The position numbers and the translations under genes were made by a program. Positions 1 to 7,381 of a DNA stretch of 64,000 nt are shown here, piece after piece; the first letter of the stretch is position 1; each line of letters starts with the position of its first letter. Origin of the DNA: Flaviflexus massiliensis (lineage in GTDB: Bacteria > Actinomycetota > Actinomycetes > Actinomycetales > Actinomycetaceae); assembly GCF_001375495.1 (NCBI RefSeq), contig NZ_LN831058.1, positions 826,768 to 890,767 on the forward strand. Direction: 5' to 3'. A model generated the notes under the pieces. That model worked only from the letters and a program-made list of their open reading frames with translations. It did not search any database and was not told where the DNA came from.

Positions 1-30
1 CCGCCAACAAGAACAGAAAGAACAAGACCA

Positions 31-345
31 ATGAACCCGATTAATGAGATTGTTGCCGAATATGCGGCACTCAAAGCCCAGGCAGACCGCGACCAGAAAC
101 GCCTGAAAGAACTCCGCGCACAGATCCTCAACGTGCTCCCCGACGGAGGTAGCGCGGGGGAGTACCAGGTGAACGTGTCCCGTCCCAAGACCATGGACTG
201 GGCGAAGGTTGAAGCAGCGTTCCCCGCTTCCGCCTACCCGCAAATCTGGACTGCGCTTGATCGTGACGCAGTGAAGGATCATGTGGCTCCCGCAATCCTC
301 GACACCTTCACCACCGAGGGAAGCCCCAGGATGACAGTCAAATGA
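31..345 (+). CDS. Conserved phage early protein (104 aa), function unknown
   Basis: A small, charged, N-terminally helical protein (A/K/R/E-rich over residues 5-35, likely a short coiled coil) with a C-terminal half rich in aromatic and acidic residues. It is the first gene of a coupled set: its stop overlaps the ATG of the PD-(D/E)XK nuclease (ATGA at 342). Small proteins at this position next to a Cas4/RecB-like phage nuclease are common and often thought to be nuclease or recombination partners; that is inference only. A purine-rich stretch precedes the ATG, but there is no strong Shine-Dalgarno. Confidence 0.75.
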   Translation: MNPINEIVAEYAALKAQADRDQKRLKELRAQILNVLPDGGSAGEYQVNVSRPKTMDWAKVEAAFPASAYPQIWTALDRDAVKDHVAPAILDTFTTEGSPRMTVK

Positions 346-1382
346 CCAGCCTGTCACTCACCCCCATCACCCCCGCCACGATCACACCATCCGCACCGGC
401 ACCGTCTGGTTCGCTCCTCGTGCCGATCAGCGACAAGACCGGGCCCGGGAAAGACATTGAACGTGACAGGTGGGGCAGACCGTTGATCATCCCCCCACAC
501 GGCGGCAAACCGGTCCCCTACACGCGGTGCACGACCTTCGTCGGTTCTCTTGATGACAAAGAGAACTTGATGAAGTGGAAGGCTCGCATGACCGCGATCG
601 GCATGGCTCAACGAGACGACCTCGTCCTCCAGGCCCGTGCGGCTGACCCTGACGATAAGAAAACCCTCGGCAGGGTCGCCGAAGCCGCAGCCGAACATGC
701 AGGAGCCTCCCAACGCGCGACGATCGGGACCGAACTCCACGCCCTCACCGAACGGCTCGACCGAGGCGAAACTCTGCCCGATATGGGGAAGTGGCAGCCC
801 GACCTCGACGCCTACCAGGACACAACCCGACGGCTCGGGCTGGTGTCGGAAGAGATCGAAACGTTCGTCGTCAACGATGAGCTGCAGATTGGTGGCACGT
901 TCGACCGCGTCTACAACGTGGGTGGGCAACGGTATATCGGTGACCTCAAAACCGGGTCCTCGCTTGATTGGGGGACTGGGACGTTCGCGATGCAGCTCGC
1001 CGTCTACGCCAACAGCCTCCGCTACCACGCCGAAACTGGTGCACGCGACAACCTCAACGTCCGCACCGACCTTGCTGTCCTCGTCCACCTCCCCGCCGGT
1101 ACAGGCCGATGCGACGTGTACTGGCTTGATATCGAGAGGGGATGGGCCTCCGTTTCCCTCGCGGCTGCTGTCCGTGAATTCCGGAAACTCAAACGGGACA
1201 CGTGGCTCCGACCCTTCCAGCCCCTCATCACCCCCAGCCCCCGAACCCTCATCGACAAAGCGACCAGCGTTGATGAGCTCAACACAATCTGGTTCGACCA
1301 CCAGTCCACCTGGACACCCGACTTGACCGCTGCAGCCGCAGCCAAGAAAACACAACTCACACAGAAAGAAGCATCACTATGA
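342..1382 (+). CDS. PD-(D/E)XK phage exonuclease, Cas4/RecB-like
   Basis: A 346-aa protein with the RecB-type nuclease signature: a conserved His in TELHALTERL near residue 132, an acidic residue in GGTFDRVY near 187, the D-x-K pair in GDLKTGSS near 201-203, and a Q-x3-Y-type helix in MQLAVYANSL that is typical of RecB/Cas4 nucleases. Such phage enzymes resect double-strand ends for recombination or replication. The first 45 residues are Pro/Ser/Thr-rich and probably disordered. It is translationally coupled to its neighbours by ATGA overlaps at both ends, so it probably acts with the 31 and 1379 gene products. No Cys cluster for a Cas4-type Fe-S site is evident. Confidence 0.85.
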   Translation: MTSLSLTPITPATITPSAPAPSGSLLVPISDKTGPGKDIERDRWGRPLIIPPHGGKPVPYTRCTTFVGSLDDKENLMKWKARMTAIGMAQRDDLVLQARAADPDDKKTLGRVAEAAAEHAGASQRATIGTELHALTERLDRGETLPDMGKWQPDLDAYQDTTRRLGLVSEEIETFVVNDELQIGGTFDRVYNVGGQRYIGDLKTGSSLDWGTGTFAMQLAVYANSLRYHAETGARDNLNVRTDLAVLVHLPAGTGRCDVYWLDIERGWASVSLAAAVREFRKLKRDTWLRPFQPLITPSPRTLIDKATSVDELNTIWFDHQSTWTPDLTAAAAAKKTQLTQKEASL

Positions 1383-1921
1383 CCGCGATGAACCCATTCG
1401 CGTCCATCCCGTCCCCCTCCGACGGAATCACCTGGGCCGACAACAACGGTGCCCTCCTCATCCTGCAACCCACCGCCATCGAGACCGGCATCCAGACCTC
1501 CTACGGATCCGCCGATGCGGTCCGCGCCAACGTGTGGGTGCTCGACGGCCCCAACGCCGGCGAAGTCCATGACGACACGTTGGTCTTCCCGAAACTCCTC
1601 CAGTCCCAGCTGAAGTCCCGCATCAACCAGGTTGTGCTCGGCAGGCTCGGTCAAGGCGTCGGGAAACCAGGCCAGTCCGCTCCCTGGATGTTGAATGAGC
1701 CCACCCAGCAGGATGTGCAGACCGGCATGCAGGCCTGGGAACGCATCCAATCCGGCACCACTCCCGCACAGCCCGCACAGCAACAGCAGGCTCCGGCGCA
1801 GCAGGCTCCGGCTGCCACCACCCTCCAACCCCAAGCACAAGCACAGGCTCAGCCGGCATGGGGACAACAAGCGCAGCAGGCTCCGGTCCAGTCACAGTAC
1901 AACGACGCTCCGCCTTTTTGA
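1379..1921 (+). CDS. Phage DNA-metabolism protein, possibly ssDNA-binding-like (180 aa)
   Basis: The N-terminal 120 residues look like a compact beta-rich domain (repeated hydrophobic/Gly/Asp patterns and a VWVLDGPNAG turn). The C-terminal 60 residues are low-complexity Gln/Ala/Pro and end in the acidic-hydrophobic tip DAPPF. That build (compact beta domain, Q/A/P linker, short acidic tip ending in Phe) is the one seen in bacterial and phage SSB proteins, and the position just after the exonuclease fits. I cannot confirm an OB fold by eye. The start ATG overlaps the nuclease stop (ATGA). Confidence 0.6.
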   Translation: MTAMNPFASIPSPSDGITWADNNGALLILQPTAIETGIQTSYGSADAVRANVWVLDGPNAGEVHDDTLVFPKLLQSQLKSRINQVVLGRLGQGVGKPGQSAPWMLNEPTQQDVQTGMQAWERIQSGTTPAQPAQQQQAPAQQAPAATTLQPQAQAQAQPAWGQQAQQAPVQSQYNDAPPF

Positions 1922-2033
1922 TCGCACCCGCACCTAGGTGACGGTAATCGCCCTGCTGGCAGGCACACCCGGTTCGAGCCCGGGGAGGGCACCAAGAAAA
2001 CAGTGAAGAAGCCTGTGAAGGAGAGAAACGATG

Positions 2034-2729
2034 TCAGGAACCCAGAAGCCCGGCGGTTGCCGCTGCGGAGATCACTCCACCGGCGGCACCAGTGAAAATG
2101 TCTCGACCCCACGTCTGACTAATCTGGATCAAGCATTCGAAGAAGTCTTTGCGACGTTCTTCGGGGACAAAGGAAGTCACAGGGAGACTGGCTCCGGAGA
2201 CCTCGAAGGACAAGGACCTGAGGGCCGTCAAGTCAACATCCTCCCCATCAAGGATGTCCAGTCCCCGAGCGATCAAATAGTCGAGGTAGTTGCGAAGGCC
2301 ATCCGGGATCTCGCTGATCAGCCCGATCTCCTTGCGCAGTTTCTCAAAGGCTACACGCAGGCCCTCGAGCTCCTCGCTGCCGAGAACAGTGGGGAGTGAA
2401 CCAGCATGATCCAAGGTCCTGACCAGGTTCTTTGCCGCGATCAGATCCGAACCAGAAAGCCCATTGGCTCGAGTTTGTTTCCAATTATATTCCGGAAGAT
2501 TCAGCTTCCTCCACAGGACCTCAAAGAGTCCTTCGTTATCAGCCACAACATCATCGGCTGCTGTCGAGATGGTTTCACATGCGCGGATTGTTTCACTCAG
2601 CAACTCAAGCGCCCGAATATGACCCTCTCGAGGCGAGTCGTCAACAGCGCCGTAAAAGCCCAACAGCGAAGGCTCCTCAGCCATCCCCTCCATCAGGGCC
2701 AGCAGGTCGCGCAAGGGGTTATTACTCAT
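2034..2729 (-). CDS. Unknown protein with hydrophobic Gly/Ala C-terminal tail, prophage cargo
   Basis: A 231-aa protein encoded against the direction of all surrounding early genes. It is mainly helical (Leu/Glu/Asp-rich, for example ALELLSETIRACETIS and LRVAFEKLRKEIGL) and ends in a Gly/Ala-rich hydrophobic tail (FTGAAGGVISAAATAGLLG) that could insert in a membrane or pack as a GxxxG-type helix. I do not recognise the family. The ATG at 2729 is preceded by TACCAT 6 nt away on the minus strand, so the message is probably leaderless, and a perfect inverted repeat (2738-2762) overlaps that promoter. Own promoter, own operator and inverted orientation are typical of lysogeny-expressed 'moron' genes such as superinfection-exclusion proteins; this function is inferred from context only. 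The plus-strand frame at 2031-2399 is its antisense shadow. Confidence 0.7.
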   Translation of the reverse strand: MSNNPLRDLLALMEGMAEEPSLLGFYGAVDDSPREGHIRALELLSETIRACETISTAADDVVADNEGLFEVLWRKLNLPEYNWKQTRANGLSGSDLIAAKNLVRTLDHAGSLPTVLGSEELEGLRVAFEKLRKEIGLISEIPDGLRNYLDYLIARGLDILDGEDVDLTALRSLSFEVSGASLPVTSFVPEERRKDFFECLIQISQTWGRDIFTGAAGGVISAAATAGLLGS

Positions 2730-2737
2730 GACCACAT

Positions 2738-2762
2738 GGTACCGAGCGGAACGGTCGGTACC
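2738..2762. promoter_or_regulatory. Perfect inverted repeat, candidate operator
   Basis: Arms GGTACCGA (2738-2745) and TCGGTACC (2755-2762) are separated by 9 nt. The left arm overlaps the presumed -10 of the divergent minus-strand gene (2034-2729), so a dimeric repressor binding here would shut that gene off. The repressor could be encoded left of the window. Confidence 0.55.
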
Positions 2763-3040
2763 CGATGAATTACCTGCCTACGTCGCACGACGTTCATGAT
2801 GGTTCTGCTAGCCTGTCCGTGAGGCCTGAAAAACCTCATACAGACCGGGTTAGCTACGCCGATACCGTGGCTTTCTTTGACGACGGCATTATGCCGAGCG
2901 TGTCCGTGAATACAACACCCTCCGGGGGAATAGCGGACGGACCGTGTCTGTACGGTTTTTTCAGCGTCTCGGTGCCTTCGTCGTCCCTGAAAAAGATGCC
3001 GCAGGCACCTCCATCATCGACAGACCGATTTGGAGGAGTC
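2763..3040 (+). promoter_or_regulatory. 278-bp intergenic control region upstream of the replication genes
   Basis: No gene is supported here, although the downstream frame is open. It holds a 14-bp dyad ACGTCG-CA-CGACGT (2780-2793), a TAGCCT hexamer (2809-2814) that could be a -10, two direct copies of TGTCCGTGA (2814-2822 and 2901-2909), and a small hairpin followed by a T-run (2941-2961). The combination of dyads plus a terminator ahead of a well-placed Shine-Dalgarno (GGAGGAG, 3032-3038) suggests a regulated or attenuated leader. Confidence 0.45.
2941..2961 (+). terminator. Small intrinsic terminator or attenuator
   Basis: ACCGT (2941-2945), loop GTCTGT, ACGGT (2952-2956), followed by five more T (2957-2961). 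The stem is only 5 bp, so termination may be partial. It lies about 80 bp before the 3041 start codon and could act as an attenuator for the replication genes. Confidence 0.45.
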
Positions 3041-3451
3041 ATGGCGAAGCCATACCCAAACACCCTGCGTGACTACACGCACGTCCGTCACCTTCGACAG
3101 GTGATCCTCTCCAAGGCCATTGACTTCGGTGTCAGGCGCCGGACCGACCCATCTTTGACTGGCCTGGTGGAAACATCTGAAGGCTGGGCCAGGATCCTGG
3201 CCCGCATCGAATGGACCAGGCACGGACGCCGAACCTGCTGGACTCGCCCCGACCCTATAGGTGACGACCTGTATGTTGCCATCGACGCAGCCAACATGTT
3301 CACTCACCCCCGGACACAAGCGACCGCACTCACCACGGCATATACCGCGCACGAGAACAGCTGCTGGTCGGTGATTGTCGCGCGACCCCTCAACGATTAC
3401 CCAGTCAACCAGCTCCATGGCCTCACCGAATTCGAGGGAACCCATGAATAG
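3041..3451 (+). CDS. Small phage early protein (136 aa), function unknown
   Basis: The start at 3041 (MAKPYPNTLR) is chosen because GGAGGAG ends 2 nt before it and coding character begins there; the upstream in-frame extension crosses the regulatory region. The product is basic near the N-terminus and rich in Trp/His/Thr, with no motif I recognise. Its stop overlaps the start of the primase-polymerase gene (8-nt overlap), so it is co-translated with the replication genes and may be an accessory replication protein. Confidence 0.65.
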   Translation: MAKPYPNTLRDYTHVRHLRQVILSKAIDFGVRRRTDPSLTGLVETSEGWARILARIEWTRHGRRTCWTRPDPIGDDLYVAIDAANMFTHPRTQATALTTAYTAHENSCWSVIVARPLNDYPVNQLHGLTEFEGTHE

Positions 3452-4019
3452 TTATGACTTCGCGAAAGACATCACCACCAATGACGAGGACGCCCTCACC
3501 CTCTGGCAAATCATGACCAGAGCCCACCACCACGAACAAACAACCGAAGCACGCCTCTCAACCATCGAAGCGTTGAAAGCCACGGCCCACTGGTACGCCG
3601 GCCATGGGCACCCCGTCTTCCCCTGCGTTCCTGGTGAAAAGCGCCCCGCGACTGCGCATGGTTTCAAAGACGCCACCACCGACCGTGCCCAGATCGAAAC
3701 ATGGTGGACGCACATACCGGCAGCCAACATCGGCCTCCCCACCGGACACCAATTTGATGTCATCGACATCGACGACATCGCAGCCTTCGACCAAGTCATC
3801 GCCTTCGTCCGCGACGGCCACATCCCCAAACCCATAGGACTCGCCACCACCCCCCGCGGATACCACCTCTACATCCCACCAACAGGACTCGGCAACTCCA
3901 CGAACGTCATTCCAGGAGTCGACTACCGAGGCATCGGCGGCTATGTTCTCGCCGCCCCATCCCGCCTCACCAACGGCCGAAACTACCGCTGGTCATGGAC
4001 ACAGATCGGACAACAGTAA
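3444..4019 (+). CDS. Bifunctional primase/polymerase (prim-pol) domain protein
   Basis: A 191-aa protein whose residues 45-185 match the archaeo-eukaryotic prim-pol fold found in phages and plasmids: HWYAGHGHPVFPCVPGEKRP, WWTHIPAANIGLPTG, the catalytic acidic motif FDVIDIDD (near residue 105), and the PRGYHLYIPP block around 140. Such enzymes prime replication and can extend DNA. In many relatives this domain is fused to a RepA-like helicase; here the helicase is the next gene, overlapping by a TAATG. The preferred start is ATG 3444; an earlier in-frame start adds 23 residues that overlap the upstream gene. Confidence 0.85.
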   Translation: MNSYDFAKDITTNDEDALTLWQIMTRAHHHEQTTEARLSTIEALKATAHWYAGHGHPVFPCVPGEKRPATAHGFKDATTDRAQIETWWTHIPAANIGLPTGHQFDVIDIDDIAAFDQVIAFVRDGHIPKPIGLATTPRGYHLYIPPTGLGNSTNVIPGVDYRGIGGYVLAAPSRLTNGRNYRWSWTQIGQQ

Positions 4020-5437
4020 TGGACTACGCCTCCAACCCATTCTTCTCCCGCATGGTCAAAACACATGCCACCAGCGAGGCAAACCCTTTCACACCCACCC
4101 CCGTCGACGGACCCTCCAACTACGGGACCGCAGCCCTCACAAGCGAACTCGACATCCTCGCCAACACCATGCCCGGCGGAAGAAACCACCAACTCAACAA
4201 AAGCGCGTTCAACATCTCCCAACTCATCGCCTCCGGACACATCGACCCCACGATCGCGTGGGACGCGCTCAACACGGTCGCGAGACAGATAGGGCTCACC
4301 GAGTCGGAGATCCAGGCCACCCTGAAATCCGCCTACGGGGCAGGCTCCGCCCAACCCCGACACGTCGACGACATCACCCCGCCCGAGACAGTGGTGTTGC
4401 AACCCGTACCTAACCCGAACCCGCAACCGACACAACCCGCAGAACCACACGCGACAGAGACAGAACCAGTTGCACCCATCAGCCTGGAAGACTCCGTCCG
4501 CGAACACCTCCCCATCCTCGACTGGCACGCCCTCTGGGAACAAGACGACGAAGAAGAATGGATCCTCGAACCCCTCATCGCCAAACGACGCGGCATCGTC
4601 ATCTACTCCCCACCCAAAGTCGGCAAATCCCTCTTCTCCCTCGAAATGGCCGTCCACATCTCACGCGGAGAACCCTGGCTCGGCACCACCATCGACGCCC
4701 CCCACAACGTCCTCTACGTCGACTACGAAAACGACCCCAGAGGAGACACCAGGGCACGCCTCCAAGCCATGGGATACGGCCCCGACGACCTCCAGAACCT
4801 AAAAATGCTGTCCTTCCCCACCCTCGACGGCCTCGACACGTCTAAAGGCGCACAACAGCTCCTCGCAGCCTGCCAGGTCTACGAATGCGACATCGTCATC
4901 ATCGACACCATCTCCCGCGCCGTCGACGGCGACGAAAACGAAAACGACACCTGGCTCGCCTTCTACCGCAACACCGGCCTCCTCCTGAAACAGAACGAGA
5001 TCACCATGGTCCGCCTCGACCACACCGGCAAAGACGAATCAAAAGGGCAGCGGGGTGGGTCAGCGAAGTCGGGTGACGTCGACGCGATCTGGAAGCTCTC
5101 GAAAGTCACCGAGGACGGATCCAAACTCCAACTCAAACTCGACGACGCCCGCATGCAAATCACCGACCGCACCCTCATCCTCGACCGCATCACCGACCCG
5201 CTGCACCACAAGGTGGCAGGAGCCGGCCAGATGGCTGCCTGGGACGCGAAAGTCAACGAGATCATCCAAGCCCTCGACGACCACGGCTTCGACCGCGACG
5301 TCGGCCGAGGCAAGGCCCGCGAACTCCTCAAGGGACTCGGGATCGTCGCAAGGAACGAGACCATTTCCGAGGCGATCAGGCAGCGCAAGAACAGGCCCTA
5401 CGCCCTCCCGATCGAACTCAATCAGGAGGAGAAATGA
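4019..5437 (+). CDS. RepA-like hexameric replicative helicase (AAA_25/RecA fold)
   Basis: A 472-aa ATPase. Walker A PPKVGKSLF lies near residue 197 and Walker B DIVIIDTIS near 290, with a polar segment HTGKDESKGQRGGS (motif 3-like) and a C-terminal winged-helix-like region of about 70 residues (EIIQALDDHGFDRDVG onward). The first 100 residues (GTAALTSELDILANTMPGGRNHQLNKSA) match the primase C-terminal-type linker often seen between prim-pol and helicase domains. The start overlaps the prim-pol stop as TAATG, suggesting the pair works as a split primase-helicase. A strong Shine-Dalgarno near its end leads directly into the repeat-rich candidate origin. Confidence 0.85.
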   Translation: MDYASNPFFSRMVKTHATSEANPFTPTPVDGPSNYGTAALTSELDILANTMPGGRNHQLNKSAFNISQLIASGHIDPTIAWDALNTVARQIGLTESEIQATLKSAYGAGSAQPRHVDDITPPETVVLQPVPNPNPQPTQPAEPHATETEPVAPISLEDSVREHLPILDWHALWEQDDEEEWILEPLIAKRRGIVIYSPPKVGKSLFSLEMAVHISRGEPWLGTTIDAPHNVLYVDYENDPRGDTRARLQAMGYGPDDLQNLKMLSFPTLDGLDTSKGAQQLLAACQVYECDIVIIDTISRAVDGDENENDTWLAFYRNTGLLLKQNEITMVRLDHTGKDESKGQRGGSAKSGDVDAIWKLSKVTEDGSKLQLKLDDARMQITDRTLILDRITDPLHHKVAGAGQMAAWDAKVNEIIQALDDHGFDRDVGRGKARELLKGLGIVARNETISEAIRQRKNRPYALPIELNQEEK

Positions 5438-6018
5438 TGCCCCTCCCTGCCTACGAAAACCTGTCCCCGCCCCTCGGGGACAGGTCCCTAAAAACCACCT
5501 GCCCCAAACGTCCCGGGACAACAAAATTCAGGCCGACCGGGACAGCCGCCAATCGGCTCAACACCAACGCTTTCACCTGTCCCCAGATTCCACGGGACAG
5601 GTGGGGACAGGCGAACTCGGTGTACCTGTCCCCTTTTCCGCACCCCTTAAGGGGTGCGGAAAACAGACACCTGGGACAGCACCCCCACACTGAGGAGAAC
5701 CGTGACAGTGAAACTTCAAGAAAACACCTGCTTCAAATGTGGCCAGCCCACAACCACCACCCAAGACTTCATCACCCAAACCTGGGACCTCACCCCCATC
5801 CCACGAGCCGATGCAACTTGGGTCGCTTTCCTCTCCCGCCCCGTCCTCGCCATCACCACCAACGGCCAACGATGGCACGCCCACACTGCCCGCACCCACC
5901 ACGACCTCCCCAACAAATTCGACACCAACACGTGGCTCACCGAACACCGCTGCCACCACCCACCCATCCCCGAAGCCGGAAACCCCATCACCCTCACCCC
6001 ACCCACCGTCGAGATTGA
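5434..6018 (+). CDS. Doubtful reading frame across the repeat region
   Basis: AGGAGG lies 5 nt before an ATGATG overlapping the helicase stop, so ribosomes probably start here. The frame stays open for 194 codons, but the first 85 residues simply translate the GGGACAGG repeats and palindromes, and the rest overlaps the better-supported 5702-6055 gene in another frame with a Pro/His-rich composition. Either a short, poorly conserved peptide is made, or translation is coupled to keep the origin region transcribed. I list it because its ribosome binding site is among the best in the early region. Confidence 0.25.
   Translation: MMPLPAYENLSPPLGDRSLKTTCPKRPGTTKFRPTGTAANRLNTNAFTCPQIPRDRWGQANSVYLSPFPHPLRGAENRHLGQHPHTEENRDSETSRKHLLQMWPAHNHHPRLHHPNLGPHPHPTSRCNLGRFPLPPRPRHHHQRPTMARPHCPHPPRPPQQIRHQHVAHRTPLPPPTHPRSRKPHHPHPTHRRD
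5460..5700. repeat. Cluster of CCTGTCCC/GGGACAGG repeats and palindromes: candidate phage origin
   Basis: Copies of the octamer or its complement occur at 5460, 5477, 5576, 5594, 5604 and 5625, with partial GGGACA copies near 5514, 5539 and 5674. Several form perfect dyads: CCTGTCCCCG/CGGGGACAGG with a 5-nt loop (5460-5484), and CACCTGTCCC/GGGACAGGTG with a 10-nt spacer (5574-5603). Repeated dyads immediately downstream of a RepA-like helicase are what an iteron-type origin looks like. Binding by the helicase or another initiator is inferred, not shown. Confidence 0.55.
5634..5663. repeat. 30-bp perfect palindrome
   Basis: The sequence from TTTTCCGCACCCCTT (5634-5648) is followed directly by its exact reverse complement (5649-5663) with no loop. 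It could extrude as a cruciform, act as a bidirectional terminator (A-tract, stem, T-tract both ways), or be part of the origin structure next to it. Confidence 0.7.
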
Positions 6019-6055
6019 TTTGTTCAACCAAGCAGACGACCAACCTCCCTACTAG
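5702..6055 (+). CDS. Phage early protein with one CxxC (117 aa)
   Basis: GTG at 5702 follows GAGGAG (5692-5697) at good spacing. The product begins with a CFKCGQ knuckle (residues 10-15), and a later HRCHH cluster could complete a zinc site. It is rich in Thr, Pro, His and Trp. I do not recognise the family. It follows the candidate origin directly and is the first of a row of small early genes. Confidence 0.65.
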   Translation: MTVKLQENTCFKCGQPTTTTQDFITQTWDLTPIPRADATWVAFLSRPVLAITTNGQRWHAHTARTHHDLPNKFDTNTWLTEHRCHHPPIPEAGNPITLTPPTVEIDLFNQADDQPPY

Positions 6056-6071
6056 GAAAAGAGAAAGCGAA

Positions 6072-6353
6072 ATGACACACCTTGTCCATCCCGAAGAAAT
6101 CGAAACGATTGTTGGTGCGACCAGAGAGCAATCTAGACACATTGCTCGAGCCGTTAGCTCAGAGCAGACGGTGTACATCCTGCACTCGGTCGAATGCAGA
6201 GACACCGTGGAGGATCTTCGAAACTGCGATTTTTCACTGGCCCTCGACCGTGGAATCAATCCCGATCACTGGAGCGAATATGAAGACCGGCCAGTGCATG
6301 TTTCGGTCCTGAACGGTCAACTCATCCCCCTCAAGGAACTTGTCAATGGCTAG
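6072..6353 (+). CDS. Small hypothetical phage protein (93 aa)
   Basis: The start at ATG 6072 is preceded by AAAAGAGAAAG. The product is mildly acidic and probably alpha/beta, with no recognised motif. It overlaps the start of the following nuclease-like gene by 8 nt, so it is translated with it. The GC content is a little lower than in the neighbouring helicase gene. Confidence 0.65.
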   Translation: MTHLVHPEEIETIVGATREQSRHIARAVSSEQTVYILHSVECRDTVEDLRNCDFSLALDRGINPDHWSEYEDRPVHVSVLNGQLIPLKELVNG

Positions 6354-6729
6354 GAATCGTAAGAGTGCGAAATCGGCCGGTACACGCTTCGAACGACAAG
6401 TCGCAGACTACCTCGCGCAACATGTTGATGATCGGATCGATAGACGAGTCAAAACCGGAGCTAAAGACCGTGGCGATATTGCGGGCCTCCGACACATGGG
6501 TGGGCGTGTAACTGTCGAATGCAAGAACACGGCGCGTATCAGCCTCGCAGCGTGGGCGCAGGAAGTGGAGATTGAACGCGGCAATGACGATGCGCTCTGC
6601 GGCGTGATTATGCACAAGCGTCAGGGGAAAGGCCGGCCGGCAGATCAGTGGGTGACGATGACCCTCGGGGACTTCGTTGCGCTCATCACCGGGAACAGAG
6701 GGCATTTAGACAAGGAGAAAGAACGATGA
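6346..6729 (+). CDS. Holliday-junction-resolvase-like nuclease (PD-(D/E)XK fold)
   Basis: A 127-aa protein with the compact nuclease core GTRFERQVADYL (catalytic Glu in the first helix), DRRVKTGAKDRGDIAG (catalytic Asp in the GDI motif) and VTVECKNTAR (E-x-K). This is the arrangement seen in archaeal Hjc and phage RusA-alternative resolvases, which cut branched DNA during replication or before packaging. ATG 6346 is preferred over TTG 6340 because AAGGA lies 8 nt upstream of it. It is co-translated with both neighbours. Confidence 0.8.
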   Translation: MARNRKSAKSAGTRFERQVADYLAQHVDDRIDRRVKTGAKDRGDIAGLRHMGGRVTVECKNTARISLAAWAQEVEIERGNDDALCGVIMHKRQGKGRPADQWVTMTLGDFVALITGNRGHLDKEKER

Positions 6730-7025
6730 GCACGCCACCACCGTTGCCGGACTGGCTCGACGCACCCGCCATAAGGGCGCGACAAATGAGGGACAAGGAA
6801 GAGACCGATGAGGCTATGCGATTCATGCTCGAAAGGGCGCTTGCTTTAGAGCTTCGAGTGAACCGTGGCATGACGAAAAAGATGGTGGACCGCTGGCTGG
6901 ACGAGGTGCGCGCCGAAGCGTGGGATGAAGGTTTCGACGCAGGGGAGCGTGACGCTTTCGACTTAGACGAGAACCCAGACCATGAATGCCTAAAGAACCC
7001 CTACCGGAAGGAGAAGAACGCATGA
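6726..7025 (+). CDS. Small acidic phage protein (99 aa), related to the 7378 gene product
   Basis: A helical, charged protein with no known domain. It shares the segment RWLDxVRAEAW and the C-terminal NPYR with the 88-aa product at 7378-7644, so the two look like diverged duplicates on either side of the DUF4326 gene. It overlaps its neighbours by ATGA on both sides. Confidence 0.7.
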   Translation: MSTPPPLPDWLDAPAIRARQMRDKEETDEAMRFMLERALALELRVNRGMTKKMVDRWLDEVRAEAWDEGFDAGERDAFDLDENPDHECLKNPYRKEKNA

Positions 7026-7381
7026 GCCGCCCGAGACGTGTCCAGCTTCGCCGCACCAAGGGCTGGCGCATGCCTGAGAACACTATCAAAGTCGCCCGCC
7101 CCACCAAATGGGGTAACCCCTTCAAGATCGGTGGCTACTACTACTACGAAGATGGCGTGCCGGTGGCTACGGGGCACGCGAGCGCGGGAGCGAGAGTTGA
7201 GGACCGTGACCACGCAGTGCATCTTTTTGAAGAACTCATTGAACTCGACGGCTATGAGTGGGGCTGTGTCCGTGATGTTCGGGAGCTTCGGGGGAAGAAC
7301 CTCGCCTGTTTCTGCCCGCTCGACCAGCCATGTCATGCAGATGTGCTCCTCGAACTCGCCAACAAGGAGCCGGGCGCATGA
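7022..7381 (+). CDS. DUF4326 family protein
   Basis: A 119-aa protein with the DUF4326 signature: an N-terminal VARPTKWGNPFKIG block (a short segment that holds the family's conserved Lys/Trp/Gly-Asn-Pro) and the C-terminal CFCPLDQPCHADVLLEL motif, whose cysteines and His could bind a metal. The family is common in phages of many hosts; its biochemical role is not established, although a nucleotide-related function has been suggested for the fold. It is coupled by ATGA overlaps to the two related small proteins flanking it. Confidence 0.85.
   Translation: MSRPRRVQLRRTKGWRMPENTIKVARPTKWGNPFKIGGYYYYEDGVPVATGHASAGARVEDRDHAVHLFEELIELDGYEWGCVRDVRELRGKNLACFCPLDQPCHADVLLELANKEPGA

Noticed and set aside
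354-1355. 333-codon minus-strand open frame opposite the nuclease gene
   Set aside because: Antisense to a protein with clear nuclease motifs; long antisense frames are common in GC-rich DNA.
2031-2399. Plus-strand frame of 122 codons
   Set aside because: It is antisense to the minus-strand gene at 2034-2729, which has better amino acid pattern, a promoter and an operator.
2765-3040. 92-codon upstream extension of the 3041 gene
   Set aside because: It translates dyads and the terminator hairpin, while a good ribosome site lies at 3041.
5573-6259. 228-codon minus-strand frame over the origin region
   Set aside because: Antisense to the 5702 gene and made of repeat translation; no ribosome site.
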